64,000 nt of DNA, taken from positions 517,387-581,386 of the forward strand of contig JANQQQ010000012.1 in assembly GCA_028284935.1 (NCBI GenBank), given 5' to 3'. The translations under genes were made by a program, and so were the position numbers. Shown piece by piece: positions 1 through 8,226 of the stretch. Source of the stretch: Croceivirga sp. Lineage in GTDB: Bacteria; Bacteroidota; Bacteroidia; Flavobacteriales; Flavobacteriaceae. Every line of letters starts with the position of its first letter. Position 1 is the stretch's first letter. The notes under the pieces were generated by a model. That model saw nothing but the letters and a program-made list of their open reading frames with translations, ran no database searches and was not told where the DNA came from.

Positions 1-48
1 ATATTTCCAAAGGCCAATATCACCTTTATAACCCTGCTCTATGTACAT
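1..48 (-). CDS. N-terminus of a CPBP-type membrane protease (partial)
   Basis: Only the first 16 codons are present; the gene runs off the left edge. The peptide MYIEQGYKGDIGLWKY resembles the start of flavobacterial CPBP-family (Abi/CAAX-like) intramembrane proteases, which typically open with a short polar segment before the first membrane helix. The ATG (46-48) lies inside the 3' end of menC, so the two genes overlap by 10 bases and are probably co-transcribed and translationally coupled. A CPBP gene beside menC is a common arrangement in this family, with menE often next. The call rests on 16 residues and on context, so it is tentative. Confidence 0.4.
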   Translation of the reverse strand, partial: MYIEQGYKGDIGLWKY

Positions 49-1091
49 ATGGTATCAATTAAGTTGTGCTGCCAAGATAGGTCTTTTCGGTAAAAAAGAT
101 GACCGCTTTCAACCTTCAAAGGAGAATCAAAGTTATTGGTAAAAAGGCTTCCGGTCCCCAATCCTTGTGGCAATTTATTATTTAAAGTATAGGTCCATTG
201 GGCAATGGCATTCAAACCAATATTACTTTCCAAGGCACTTGTGATCCACCAACCAATAGTAGCTTTTCTTGCTATGCTTATCCAATGTAAACTTTCCTTA
301 AAACCTCCCACCAAGCTGGGTTTAATTATGATGTACTGCGGCCGTATGGTCGATAGTAGCTTTTCACGTGTTGGTTTATCGGTAAGCCCAATAAGTTCTT
401 CATCCAGGGCGATAGGTATACAAGTGTTCTCACAGAGATAGGCCATCTCTTGCCATTGTCCCTGTTTTATGGGTTGTTCGATGGAGTGAATATCCAAGTC
501 CGCCAATTTTTTCAAGGTATCCAAAGCATTTTTTGGATGAAACGCCCCGTTGGCATCCACTCGTATTTCAACGTCTTCTTTGGAAAATTGTCTTCGGATG
601 TATTTCAGTAGGCTTATCTCGCTTTCGAAGTTTATAGCCCCTATCTTCATTTTAATACAGGAAAAACCGGATTGCAGTTTTTGCCGAATCTGCTTCAACA
701 TATAGTCCTTATCTCCCATCCAAACCAACCCATTGATACCAATGGCACGCTCTGAATACACAAAATCTGATGGGAAAAGATGGAATGGGTTTTCCGAACG
801 AAGGGATAATAATGCTTGCTCCAATCCAAATTGTATGGAAGGATATTTTATGAGGGCTCGGTGTAATGCGGCTGGGCTTAGTTGTATGTTCTGGCAAACC
901 CATTTTAGTTTTTCTTGGTAATCAGGGCGGTCGTCAAAGCTTAACCCCCTTAAAATTCCGCATTCACCAATGCCCCTTTTCCCATTGTCCTCCAATACAA
1001 GAAACCAAGTTTCTTTTTGAGTCATTATACCTCTTGAGGTTCCACTGGGCCTTTTAAAGTCTAAGATGTACCTGTGAAATGTTGCTTTCAT
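39..1091 (-). CDS. menC: o-succinylbenzoate synthase (MenC, enolase superfamily)
   Basis: Dehydrates SHCHC to o-succinylbenzoate in menaquinone synthesis, in the cytoplasm. The 350-residue product has the enolase-superfamily barrel signature: the KxK pair Lys147/Lys149 (CIKMKIG), metal ligands Asp179 (RVDANG), Glu205 (SIEQP) and Asp230 (LDEE), and the second catalytic Lys257 (IIIKPS). The start was placed at the ATG at 1091, 14 codons inside the longest open frame, because the upstream extension would overlap the divergent gene and lacks homology-like character. A TATTTTTG -7 box (1100-1107) ends 8 bases before this start, implying a very short leader. The gene overlaps the next gene on its 3' side by 10 bases. 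Confidence 0.93.
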   Translation of the reverse strand: MKATFHRYILDFKRPSGTSRGIMTQKETWFLVLEDNGKRGIGECGILRGLSFDDRPDYQEKLKWVCQNIQLSPAALHRALIKYPSIQFGLEQALLSLRSENPFHLFPSDFVYSERAIGINGLVWMGDKDYMLKQIRQKLQSGFSCIKMKIGAINFESEISLLKYIRRQFSKEDVEIRVDANGAFHPKNALDTLKKLADLDIHSIEQPIKQGQWQEMAYLCENTCIPIALDEELIGLTDKPTREKLLSTIRPQYIIIKPSLVGGFKESLHWISIARKATIGWWITSALESNIGLNAIAQWTYTLNNKLPQGLGTGSLFTNNFDSPLKVESGHLFYRKDLSWQHNLIDTICT

Positions 1092-1131
1092 ATGGTTGAC
1101 AAAAATACCTATATTGAGATCAAAAGTTAGC

Positions 1132-1914
1132 ATGGAAAAGGTTATTTGGATTACCGGAGCATCATCAGGAATTGGGGAGGAGCTCTGTCAACAATACAGT
1201 CAAAAAGGGTATTGTTTGATTCTATCTGCGAGAAATGAAAAAGCCCTATCCAAGGTAAAGGAGCATTCAAAATTCCCGGAGAAGATAAGAATACTACCTC
1301 TTGATATATCAAATTTCAAAAAGGCGGAGGAAGCTACTAAAATAGCCATGGGGTTTTGGAATCGAATCGATATTCTAATCAATAATGCCGGGATTAGCCA
1401 ACGCTCGCTCATTGCTGAAACTGATTTTTCAGTATATAAAAAGCTGATTGATGTAAACTATTTGGGCACGGTGGCACTGACAAAAGCCCTTCTACCCTAC
1501 TTCATAGAACGGAAAGGGGGGCATTTTGTAGTAGTCAGCAGTCTTATGGGGAAGTTTTCATCGCCTTATCGCTCGGGATATTGTGGGGCGAAACACGCTC
1601 TTCACGGTTTTTTTGATGCACTCCGCATGGAACACGAAAAAGATGGGGTCAATGTCACCCTGGTGTGTCCAGGTTTTGTGCAGACCAATGTGGCCAAAAA
1701 TGCGTTAACAGCAGATGGTTCCCATCAGGAAGCTGATGACCACGCCACCAAAAATGGCCTACCTGTTTCCCTATTTTGTAAAAAAATGATTGCTGCCGTT
1801 AAGGCGAAAAAATTTGAGGTGTATATCGCTGGAAAAGAGAAAAAAGGAATTTATCTCAAAAGGTTCTTCCCCAAACTTTTACACCAATTGGTGTTGCGAA
1901 GTGCGGTTCGATAA
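1132..1914 (+). CDS. short-chain dehydrogenase/reductase
   Basis: A 260-residue classical SDR, a cytosolic NAD(P)-dependent oxidoreductase of unknown substrate. It has the TGASSGIG nucleotide-binding loop at residues 8-15, the NNAG motif near residue 84, the catalytic Ser in VVSSL and the YxxxK pair in YCGAKHA, followed by the PGFVQT motif. The start is the ATG at 1132; the in-frame extension to 1096 would run into the menC promoter region. It is divergent from menC (40 bases apart) and convergent with the downstream histidine kinase, whose stop is only 2 bases away. Sequence type resembles the DHRS7-like group, but the substrate cannot be inferred. Confidence 0.88.
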   Translation: MEKVIWITGASSGIGEELCQQYSQKGYCLILSARNEKALSKVKEHSKFPEKIRILPLDISNFKKAEEATKIAMGFWNRIDILINNAGISQRSLIAETDFSVYKKLIDVNYLGTVALTKALLPYFIERKGGHFVVVSSLMGKFSSPYRSGYCGAKHALHGFFDALRMEHEKDGVNVTLVCPGFVQTNVAKNALTADGSHQEADDHATKNGLPVSLFCKKMIAAVKAKKFEVYIAGKEKKGIYLKRFFPKLLHQLVLRSAVR

Positions 1915-1916
1915 CC

Positions 1917-3881
1917 CTAACTAAAATTGAACCAAAAACGAACCCCTTCCGTGGTCCTATCCACGTTCAATTTGGATTGCAGTTGATTGACCAATCTGTT
2001 GATGAGTCGTAGTCCCATGGAATTATTTGTGCGCTCGTCCGTATCTTCCGGAAGGCCCACACCATTGTCCGCATACTCAAAGTATCCTTGCTCCCCATTT
2101 TTGCGAAGGTGGATGTAAATCTTTCCATTATCATCCCCCTCTGGAAAGGCATATTTAAAGGTGTTTGAAACCAATTCGTTCAAAATCAATCCAAAAGGAA
2201 TGGCACGATCAATGTCCAGTTCCGTCCCTTCGGCATCAACCGTTATGCTAATGTTATGTCCCCCTTTCTTATACACCGATTGTACACTATTAATAAGACT
2301 TTCAATATAGCCCTGCATTTCTATAACTGAGAGGTCATCGTTCTGATATAATTTCTGATGAATCAAGGCCATAGCCTTAACCCTACTCTTTCCTTCTTCC
2401 AAGGCTTCTATTGCAGCCTTGCTTTTTGTGTTCCTGGTCTGTAAACTTAATAAACTGGAGACCATCTGTAAGTTATTTTTAACCCTATGGTGGATTTCTT
2501 TTAAAAGGGAATCCTTTTCTTTTAATGAGTTCTCAATAATATGGTTTTGCTCCGCAATCAATCTTTGGTTTTTAATACTTTTCATGTAAGCATAAACCAA
2601 ACCCGCAAATCCCAAAAGTGTAAAAATCAAAGAGATAAAGACCAGGTTGATGCGCTCGTCCTTGGCCTGTATTTCATTCCGGATTTTCTCATTGGCCAAC
2701 TTCTGTTCATTGATTATCCGTCTAGAATTCTCAAGATCGGAATCGCCGACTATAGCCACTAATTGCTGATTTAAAATGGAAACTTCATTGGCCTTAAGGG
2801 AATCCGAAATCTGTTGGTTGCGCTTGTAAAATGTGGCGGAACTCCTAAAATTCTCAAACTTGTCATGATATATGGCCAACAATCGATTTCGAAGAATTTG
2901 TTGTTTGATATCCATATCTTCAAAATCCTCATCCAATAAGCGTTTTGCCGTTATATTGTTGTTCAATTTCAGATGCGCCTCCGCCAAGGCAAGTGTATTA
3001 TCTATAATTTGCTTTCCGTACCTTCCGTGATTGAACTCCTTTAACGCTTTAATACTGGTCGTCAACAAGGGAATGGCTTCAATATTCTCCTTTAACAGTA
3101 CATGGGATTTCCCTATATTTCCTTCAATATCAGCTCTTAGGGCCTCACTTTCAAAAATATCATTCTCCGTTTTTTGTTGGGAGATGTCATTCTCATATAC
3201 CTTTAAATATCCTAGTGCTTTGTTGAATTCATTGATGGCCGTAGGTGCGGATTTGTCCATGAACAAATACAAGCCAACCTTATTATGATATCTGGCCTTC
3301 CCAAGATGATCATTGTCTGGAATAGTGATGCCGACGGTCTGGATATATTGGTTCATTGCCTTTCTATACAGGCCCATACTCGCATAGATATCATAAAAAT
3401 TGATACCTTCAATGACTCCCATTTTTTGCATTTGTTCTCGAGTCTCGATCTGCTTATCAAACATCTGGAGTTTTCCGTAGTTATCATCCAGCAACTTAAG
3501 GACGAAAGTGGTAGCATTGCTATCCAGACTATCCGTTATTTTGTAGAGCTCATTGGCAATGGCGATACTTTTATCAAAATCACCGATATCATTATAAAGT
3601 TGGGCCTGCATTAATCGGTAGGAATAAATAGCAGTAGAATCCTTGATTTTCTCTGCAGAATCCAAATATACCTTTACCGACTCCAACCAATCATAAGCCG
3701 AGCTCTTGGTATATCTATTGGGGGTTGAAACAAAAAACTTAAACTTGTTCCCTGCAGTTGTTATTTCCTGGAATTCAAAAAGTGGGTCCGGTTCTTCAGA
3801 TTCCGCCTGAGCACATACCACCGCATATCCTAGACATAGGACAAGGCTGAAAACGAGTAATTTTTTATGTGCTAAATACAT
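1917..3881 (-). CDS. TPR-containing sensor histidine kinase, HisKA_2 type
   Basis: A 654-residue membrane sensor kinase. A signal peptide (about 1-25) is followed by a TPR-like helical periplasmic region (about 60-370), a coiled segment, one transmembrane helix (about 412-433) and a cytoplasmic kinase. The phosphorylation site is EIHHRVKNN (His464/His465), the HisKA_2 signature usually paired with LytTR or similar regulators; the N box is near 568-579 and the G1 box DNGVGLP near 605-611. It is separated from the LytTR regulator by a 639-base noncoding gap with three terminators, so it has its own transcript; a TAATTTTG -7 box lies 54 bases upstream. Together they look like a cognate pair. The stimulus is unknown. 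Confidence 0.88.
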   Translation of the reverse strand: MYLAHKKLLVFSLVLCLGYAVVCAQAESEEPDPLFEFQEITTAGNKFKFFVSTPNRYTKSSAYDWLESVKVYLDSAEKIKDSTAIYSYRLMQAQLYNDIGDFDKSIAIANELYKITDSLDSNATTFVLKLLDDNYGKLQMFDKQIETREQMQKMGVIEGINFYDIYASMGLYRKAMNQYIQTVGITIPDNDHLGKARYHNKVGLYLFMDKSAPTAINEFNKALGYLKVYENDISQQKTENDIFESEALRADIEGNIGKSHVLLKENIEAIPLLTTSIKALKEFNHGRYGKQIIDNTLALAEAHLKLNNNITAKRLLDEDFEDMDIKQQILRNRLLAIYHDKFENFRSSATFYKRNQQISDSLKANEVSILNQQLVAIVGDSDLENSRRIINEQKLANEKIRNEIQAKDERINLVFISLIFTLLGFAGLVYAYMKSIKNQRLIAEQNHIIENSLKEKDSLLKEIHHRVKNNLQMVSSLLSLQTRNTKSKAAIEALEEGKSRVKAMALIHQKLYQNDDLSVIEMQGYIESLINSVQSVYKKGGHNISITVDAEGTELDIDRAIPFGLILNELVSNTFKYAFPEGDDNGKIYIHLRKNGEQGYFEYADNGVGLPEDTDERTNNSMGLRLINRLVNQLQSKLNVDRTTEGVRFWFNFS

Positions 3882-3935
3882 CTAATCTAACCCTTGTTTG
3901 GAACTATCTTCCTACTACGAACGCTCTTTTGAATT

Positions 3936-3943
3936 CAAAATTA
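3936..3943 (-). promoter_or_regulatory. -7 promoter box before the histidine kinase
   Basis: On the minus strand this reads TAATTTTG, an exact match to the Bacteroidota -7 consensus TAnnTTTG, 54 bases upstream of the kinase ATG. No TTTG or TTG is present at the usual 17-23 base spacing, so the assignment rests on one box. Confidence 0.4.
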
Positions 3944-4049
3944 GTCCGATAGCAAATGCTTTATTAATTTTTGTTGTAAAGCCGAGAACACAAGTGGTGA
4001 AATCACTTAAAAACTGTTAATCCACTAAGTTTTATTGATTTTATCCAAT

Positions 4050-4078
4050 AAAAAAGACCGCGCAGAAATCGCACAGTC
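4050..4078 (-). terminator. intrinsic terminator T3 in the gap before the kinase gene
   Basis: Read on the minus strand, the stem GACTGTGC/GCGCGGTC (with two G-U pairs) closes a 7-base loop and is followed by six T. On the plus strand the two wobble pairs become C-A mismatches, so only the minus-strand transcript folds well. It is 440 bases beyond the response-regulator stop, too far to be that gene's own terminator. Confidence 0.65.
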
Positions 4079-4123
4079 CTTTTTAGACACTATATCAACT
4101 AATAAGATTTGGATTATTCTTCA

Positions 4124-4273
4124 CTAACACTTCAAAAATATAGCGATTGTAAGGAGAGGTTTTGGATTTGTTGTGAAAGTGTCCTTTTTTGTTGTGAAAT
4201 GCGCATTACCAAGCACCAAAATACATTTTACCGATGTTTTGTGCATTTCATGGAACACCTTACTTTTTTCCAT
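4124..4273 (-). other. structured gap segment between terminators, with a 49-codon open frame
   Basis: This stretch lies between terminators T2 and T3 on the minus strand. It contains an ATG-started frame of 49 codons (MEKSKVFHEMHK...) with no family resemblance, no membrane or signal character and no -7 box of its own. It also holds an 8-base inverted repeat TGAAATGC/GCATTTCA and a direct repeat of TTTCACAACAA. I cannot tell whether it encodes a peptide, a structured RNA or nothing; the ATG overlaps the T-tract region of T2, which argues against translation from an upstream transcript. Confidence 0.2.
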
Positions 4274-4304
4274 AAAAAAAGTCCCACCTAATACTTGATG
4301 GGAC
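4274..4304 (-). terminator. intrinsic terminator T2
   Basis: Minus-strand hairpin GTCCCATC/GGTGGGAC (eight pairs, one G-U) with an 8-base loop, followed by seven T. A strong canonical terminator that does not follow any recognisable coding gene: the response regulator already has a terminator 170 bases upstream. Confidence 0.8.
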
Positions 4305-4367
4305 CTTTCACGAGAACACTATATGAAAATGAAAAAATTACTCTTTTTAAATTCTTGTCAAGTAATT
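4274..4367 (-). ncRNA. candidate small RNA of about 95 nt ending at terminator T2
   Basis: A TACATTTG -7 box (4374-4381, minus strand) lies about 70 bases before the T2 hairpin, in noncoding sequence between the response regulator's own terminator and T2. A transcript from this box would start near 4367 and end at T2 with no credible open frame. The -33 element is missing, so promoter evidence is partial. This is an inference from a terminator plus half a promoter. Confidence 0.3.
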
Positions 4368-4475
4368 ACAATTCAAATGTATGACTGCATGGATAATACT
4401 TAAAAATATTGTTGTCAATCCATAATAAAATGTGGTGAGTACTAAATTATTCGATGATTTGGATAGATATCGAAC

Positions 4476-4500
4476 AAAAAAAGCGACCTACGTGGCCGCT
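4476..4500 (-). terminator. intrinsic terminator T1 of the response regulator
   Basis: Minus-strand stem AGCGGCC/GGTCGCT (one G-U pair), 5-base loop, then six or more T, starting 20 bases after the regulator's stop codon. Canonical factor-independent terminator. Confidence 0.85.
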
Positions 4501-4520
4501 TTCCAATATGCTCTACAGCT

Positions 4521-5276
4521 TTACGAATTCATTGAAGAGATAATGAACTCTTTAAAATCCTTTGAGATGGGTATCAAGGTATTATTGATCATAATATCCT
4601 TGGAGTTGATGGCATCAATATGGTCCACATTAACTATGTACGATTTGTGTGCCCTGTAGAACTTGTTCTTTGGAAGCTTTTCCAAATAATCCTTTAAGGG
4701 CGAACGCACCAAGAACTTTTTGTCTACCGTATTCACCTCCAAATAGACATTATCTGCTTTGATGTATTGGATATCCCCAAACTGTATCCTGTAATAAAGA
4801 TGTTGTTTTTTTACGAATATGGAGTCCTTTAATACCGAGTTGGAAGTAAAACTTTCCCCGCCACTACCGTCAATTTCCTTACTGGCTTCCTTCTTGGAAT
4901 AATTGAAATTGGATAAGGCAATTTCAATGGAGGTATATAAATCTTGTTGTTCAAATGGTTTTACCAAATAGCCGTCGGGTTTTACCGTTTTTGCATTTTC
5001 AACGGTCGCTTTATCAGAATTGGAAGTCACAAAAATGAAGGGAATGTTGTAATTCTGACGGATATGTTTCCCTAGATCTATACCTGTTTTGTCAGATGCT
5101 AGAATAATATCTATAAGAACAAGGTCTACGTGATTATTTTTAAGCACCTCAATGGCCTGTTCATAAACTATGACATTATCCACTACTTCATAGCCTATCT
5201 CTTCCAACATGGACTGCATGTCATCAGCAATGATAACATTGTCCTCTACAATGAGAATCTTAATGGGGTGTTCCAA
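4521..5276 (-). CDS. LytTR-family response regulator
   Basis: A 251-residue DNA-binding response regulator. Residues 1-125 form a receiver domain with the acidic pair in IVEDN, phosphoacceptor Asp56 (LVLIDIIL), the conserved Thr/Ser in FVTSNSD and Lys in LVKPF. Residues about 150-250 are a LytTR domain (YIKADNVYLEV, LPKNKFYRAHKSYIVN). No ATG exists before the first strand of the receiver fold and a stop lies five codons upstream, so the start must be the TTG at 5276. A TAATTTTG -7 box (5307-5314) overlaps the end of menA and could give it a separate transcript. HisKA_2 kinases commonly pair with LytTR regulators, so the kinase at 1917-3881 is the likely partner. Confidence 0.9.
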   Translation of the reverse strand: MEHPIKILIVEDNVIIADDMQSMLEEIGYEVVDNVIVYEQAIEVLKNNHVDLVLIDIILASDKTGIDLGKHIRQNYNIPFIFVTSNSDKATVENAKTVKPDGYLVKPFEQQDLYTSIEIALSNFNYSKKEASKEIDGSGGESFTSNSVLKDSIFVKKQHLYYRIQFGDIQYIKADNVYLEVNTVDKKFLVRSPLKDYLEKLPKNKFYRAHKSYIVNVDHIDAINSKDIMINNTLIPISKDFKEFIISSMNS

Positions 5277-5311
5277 CGAAAGTATTGTTTAGATAGTTTT
5301 AACATTCAAAA

Positions 5312-6217
5312 TTACAAAAAATAATTTACTGTAAAATAGAGCAATACGGAGAGCAAAAAGGAAGATAAGGCGAGCTTCTTTAGCTCTGGGTCCAATTTTA
5401 CCGGCTCACTGGTGCGTAAGACCTTTGTCAAATGAATCATTATAAGGCCATAGGGAATTAAAAATAATACAGCCCATCCACTAGTTTGAAGAAGGGCATA
5501 AACAAGGAAGGAAATGAAACTCACCGCCAATAAAAAAAAGTGATATATCTTACCCTTTTCAAAACCAATCTTTACGATCAAGGTATTCTTCCCATGGTTT
5601 GTGTCGGATTTTATGTCCCTTAAATTGTTCAGGTTTAAAACTCCCACACATAAGGTACCAATGGCTATTGCTGGAAGAAAATCCAGTAAAACCAAACTTT
5701 GAACGTACAAAAATTTAGTACCCAAAACTGCCAAAAGGCCAAAAAAAAGAAATACGAACACATCTCCAAATCCGCGGTAACCGTATGCTGATTTACCGAC
5801 CGTATATTTTATCGCTGCCCAAATACTTAGGATGGCCAGTGCCAAAAAGAGAATGAAATAGGGTGACTGTCCCACGCCAAAAACATAACCCAATAAAGCT
5901 ATGGCCGTAACCACACTAAAAAGGGCCGTAATGCCAATTCCCCATTTAAGCTCTTTCCTACTTAATGCCCCACTTTGGAGTGCTCGTTTTGGCCCAATGC
6001 GATCACCGGAATCCGTTCCCTTAACCCCATCGCCATAGTCATTGGCGAAATTGGAGGTGATTTGAAAACCAATGGTGACCAGCAAGCAGAGTCCAAAGAC
6101 CGTGGCGTCGCTCTTGCCAACAAGGTTGGCCAATGCCGTCCCCGTTATTATTCCAGAAAGTGACAATGGTAAGGTGCGCAGTCGCGCTGCACTAACCCAA
6201 GCTCTAAACTTTTCCAA
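5312..6217 (-). CDS. menA: 1,4-dihydroxy-2-naphthoate polyprenyltransferase (MenA)
   Basis: Inner-membrane UbiA-type prenyltransferase that attaches the polyprenyl chain to DHNA, giving demethylmenaquinone. The 301-residue protein has about eight to nine hydrophobic helices and the two Asp-rich motifs: NFANDYGDGVKGTD (about 57-70), binding the Mg-diphosphate, and NNLRDIKSDTNHGK in the second half. The start is a TTG that directly follows the TAA of the upstream SPOR-like gene in the same frame, with no ATG nearby; this arrangement suggests reinitiation after termination and makes the two genes an operon. The downstream regulator starts 35 bases after its stop. Confidence 0.93.
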   Translation of the reverse strand: MEKFRAWVSAARLRTLPLSLSGIITGTALANLVGKSDATVFGLCLLVTIGFQITSNFANDYGDGVKGTDSGDRIGPKRALQSGALSRKELKWGIGITALFSVVTAIALLGYVFGVGQSPYFILFLALAILSIWAAIKYTVGKSAYGYRGFGDVFVFLFFGLLAVLGTKFLYVQSLVLLDFLPAIAIGTLCVGVLNLNNLRDIKSDTNHGKNTLIVKIGFEKGKIYHFFLLAVSFISFLVYALLQTSGWAVLFLIPYGLIMIHLTKVLRTSEPVKLDPELKKLALSSFLLSVLLYFTVNYFL

Positions 6218-6817
6218 TTAGTTGGGAGATTCAATCTTAAGTCGCTGTCCGTCTTGATATGATGCCACAAAAGCGTCCTCAAAACCAATATTGACCAGTT
6301 GTCTTCTGAATTTTTGGGCCTCCTCCAAAGTTTCAAAAGTTCCCAATGAATAGGCGTAGAAAGGATTTGTTTTCACAAATAGGGTATTGGTAAGTGCTTC
6401 GGAGGCCAAAGTAACGTTATTGTCTACAAATGACTTCACTTGAACGGAATACACTTTTTCCTTTTCCAAAAACTGTTTGGCCAAGTAGAATTCCTTGACA
6501 AGACTTAATTCCTCGTTTTGATTTTTTAAGTTATCAATTCTTGTTTTGATGGCATCCAAACTGTCAATGGAGACAAGAATGTTATCTTGATTGTTCCTTG
6601 CCCTTGAAGTGGTAATTCCAGAAAAGTACGACCACAGTCCAAAAACTGCCAAAAAGATCAATGCTGCTATTCCCGCAAAAACATTTCGCTGGATTTTGAT
6701 CTTTCGTAAATCCTTATTCTTGAATTTTATTTGATCCAGTAAACGTTCATTGATGATTTGTGACTTTTCAATATCCTTGTGAAGGTCCAATAAATCGTTT
6801 TCTTCTATAAATGGCAT
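6218..6817 (-). CDS. membrane-anchored coiled-coil protein with SPOR-like C-terminus
   Basis: A 199-residue protein of unknown function. The N-terminal 45 residues are charged and helical, followed by one transmembrane helix (about 47-66), a periplasmic coiled coil (about 80-120) and a C-terminal region with the SPOR-like pattern YSVQVKSF ... FYAYSLGTFETLEEAQKFRRQLVNIGFEDAFV, which in SPOR domains binds denuded peptidoglycan. Its stop codon abuts the TTG start of menA in the same frame. The pairing with menA is structural (operon) rather than an obvious metabolic link. Weak alternative: a generic septal or envelope protein without SPOR activity. Confidence 0.7.
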   Translation of the reverse strand: MPFIEENDLLDLHKDIEKSQIINERLLDQIKFKNKDLRKIKIQRNVFAGIAALIFLAVFGLWSYFSGITTSRARNNQDNILVSIDSLDAIKTRIDNLKNQNEELSLVKEFYLAKQFLEKEKVYSVQVKSFVDNNVTLASEALTNTLFVKTNPFYAYSLGTFETLEEAQKFRRQLVNIGFEDAFVASYQDGQRLKIESPN

Positions 6818-6889
6818 CGGTCAAACTGTTTCAGGAACTCTAAAAAGTTAACGCAATCAACGTCAACACGTTATCCTCCTAGATTATTA

Positions 6890-6905
6890 CAAATGTATAA
6901 CATTT
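6890..6905 (-). promoter_or_regulatory. -7 box overlapping a 15-base palindrome before the SPOR-menA operon
   Basis: Minus strand: TACATTTG (6890-6897) matches TAnnTTTG. It overlaps the palindrome AAATGT-ATA-ACATTT (6891-6905). A TTTG lies 16 bases further upstream, one base short of the usual 17-23 spacing. The palindrome over a -7 box is where a repressor would be expected to act. Confidence 0.4.
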
Positions 6906-6967
6906 AACGAAAGCAAAAAATAGCGGGTTGAAATTAGTATTCAACAAAAAAGAAAGTGCCCATCCAC

Positions 6968-7801
6968 TTATTTTTTTTGTTTGATCCCGTTGGGCAGTAA
7001 TTGTATTTTTCGTTGTTTATATAGCACCCCTACTCCTTTCTTAAATGATTTTTTACTCATTTGCAGTACCTGTTTAATTTCATCGGGTGATGATTTATCA
7101 TGCAAGGGTAAAAACCCATCCCTCTTATTCAATTCTTCCAAAATTCGATGGGCAGAAGCATCTAAAGCCTTAAGGCCAATAGGTTCCAAGGAAACATCAA
7201 TTTTTCCATCTTCCCTAATAGTTTTAATATAGCCAGCACGGTTATCCCCAACGCTTATATCCTTAAAAACATCACTAAAGAACAATAAGCCTTTGCTCGT
7301 ATTGTCGATAATCACCTCCCAACCTAAATCCGTCTTTCGGTATATCAAAAGATTGACCTGTTCATTTACTTTGTAGTCAATCCACTCCCTTTTAAAAAAC
7401 TTGTCAATTTTGGTAGAAGCGACCAGCCTAAAAGATTCTTCATCCAAAAAACAATGGACCACATAGCTTTTTCCCTCTTCCATTCGTGTTTTTTGTTCTT
7501 TAAAGGGCACAAATAGTTGTTTTTCAAGGCCCCAATCCAAAAAAGCACCAACTTTATTCACTTGCGCTACCTCCAAATACGCAAATTGATCTCTTATGAC
7601 CAAAGGTTTTAAGGTGGTGGCAATTGGTCTTTCCTCATGATCCAAATAACAGAAAACCTCTAGAGACTGATTCAAACGTATGTCGTTAGGAACGTACTTG
7701 TTGGGAAGTAAGATTTCCGTTCCCTGATCATCTTCCAAAAAAATGCCGACACTAGTGCTTCGCACTACACGTAATGTGTTGTAATCCCCTATTTTAATCA
7801 T
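6968..7801 (-). CDS. CvfB-like S1 RNA-binding protein
   Basis: A 277-residue protein of the CvfB/YitL family: three S1-like OB folds in series (about 1-65, 68-135, 145-215) and a C-terminal winged helix (about 220-275, LPLHDKSSPDEIKQVLQMSKKSFKKGVGVLYKQRKI), which is the diagnostic end of the family. CvfB proteins bind RNA and affect expression of secreted factors in Firmicutes; a role in this phylum is unknown. The ATG lies only 11 bases after the T tract of a strong terminator hairpin, leaving no room for a separate promoter, so expression seems to depend on read-through. Confidence 0.85.
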   Translation of the reverse strand: MIKIGDYNTLRVVRSTSVGIFLEDDQGTEILLPNKYVPNDIRLNQSLEVFCYLDHEERPIATTLKPLVIRDQFAYLEVAQVNKVGAFLDWGLEKQLFVPFKEQKTRMEEGKSYVVHCFLDEESFRLVASTKIDKFFKREWIDYKVNEQVNLLIYRKTDLGWEVIIDNTSKGLLFFSDVFKDISVGDNRAGYIKTIREDGKIDVSLEPIGLKALDASAHRILEELNKRDGFLPLHDKSSPDEIKQVLQMSKKSFKKGVGVLYKQRKIQLLPNGIKQKK

Positions 7802-7812
7802 CTTCCTAAACT

Positions 7813-7838
7813 AAAAAACCGTGCCTTATGCACGGTTT
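7813..7838 (-). terminator. terminator between DUF2853 gene and cvfB-like gene
   Basis: Minus-strand perfect 9-bp stem AAACCGTGC/GCACGGTTT, 5-base loop ATAAG, then T6. It ends 11 bases before the cvfB-like ATG, so it may act as a conditional terminator (attenuator) for that gene rather than as a simple operon end. Confidence 0.85.
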
Positions 7839-7861
7839 CAATATTTCACAACATATGGGTC

Positions 7862-8203
7862 CTATTGATAAACCGACTCCTTACCAAAATGCCTGGCTAA
7901 CTGGTAATAGATTACCGCTCTATGTTTGTTCTTTTCAGACTTTCCATACTTGTCGATTACGCTATGTATTGCATTCAACAATTCCGGTCCGTCTGAGAGG
8001 CCCAATTTCTTGATAAGAAAGTTATTCTTTACAGTGTCCAACTCCTTTTCGTCACTTCCGGACACTTTTGAAGCGTCCAAATTGTAAATGGCAGGACCTA
8101 AACCAATGGCAACTTTTGTCAAAAAATCCATATCCGGTTCTTCCCCAAATTTTTCTTTGATGTCAGTTGCATATTTTTCTATTAATTCGTCTCTTTTACT
8201 CAT
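7862..8203 (-). CDS. DUF2853 family protein
   Basis: A 113-residue soluble helical protein recognised as DUF2853: the N-terminal pattern KYATDIKEKFGEEPDMDFLTKVAIGLGPAIYN and the C-terminal RAVIYYQLARHFGKE are characteristic. Function is unknown; the family is widespread in Bacteroidota and is often found beside menaquinone genes. It follows menD by 23 bases on the same strand and is followed by a strong terminator, so it is probably the last gene of the thioesterase-menF-menD-DUF2853 transcript. Confidence 0.88.
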   Translation of the reverse strand: MSKRDELIEKYATDIKEKFGEEPDMDFLTKVAIGLGPAIYNLDASKVSGSDEKELDTVKNNFLIKKLGLSDGPELLNAIHSVIDKYGKSEKNKHRAVIYYQLARHFGKESVYQ

Positions 8204-8226
8204 AATCGTTAGTGTTTTGAAAATGT

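Noticed and set aside
4109..4659. Short plus-strand open frames in the gap around 4100-4660
   Set aside because: They cross three minus-strand terminators and the regulator gene, and show no codon or family character.
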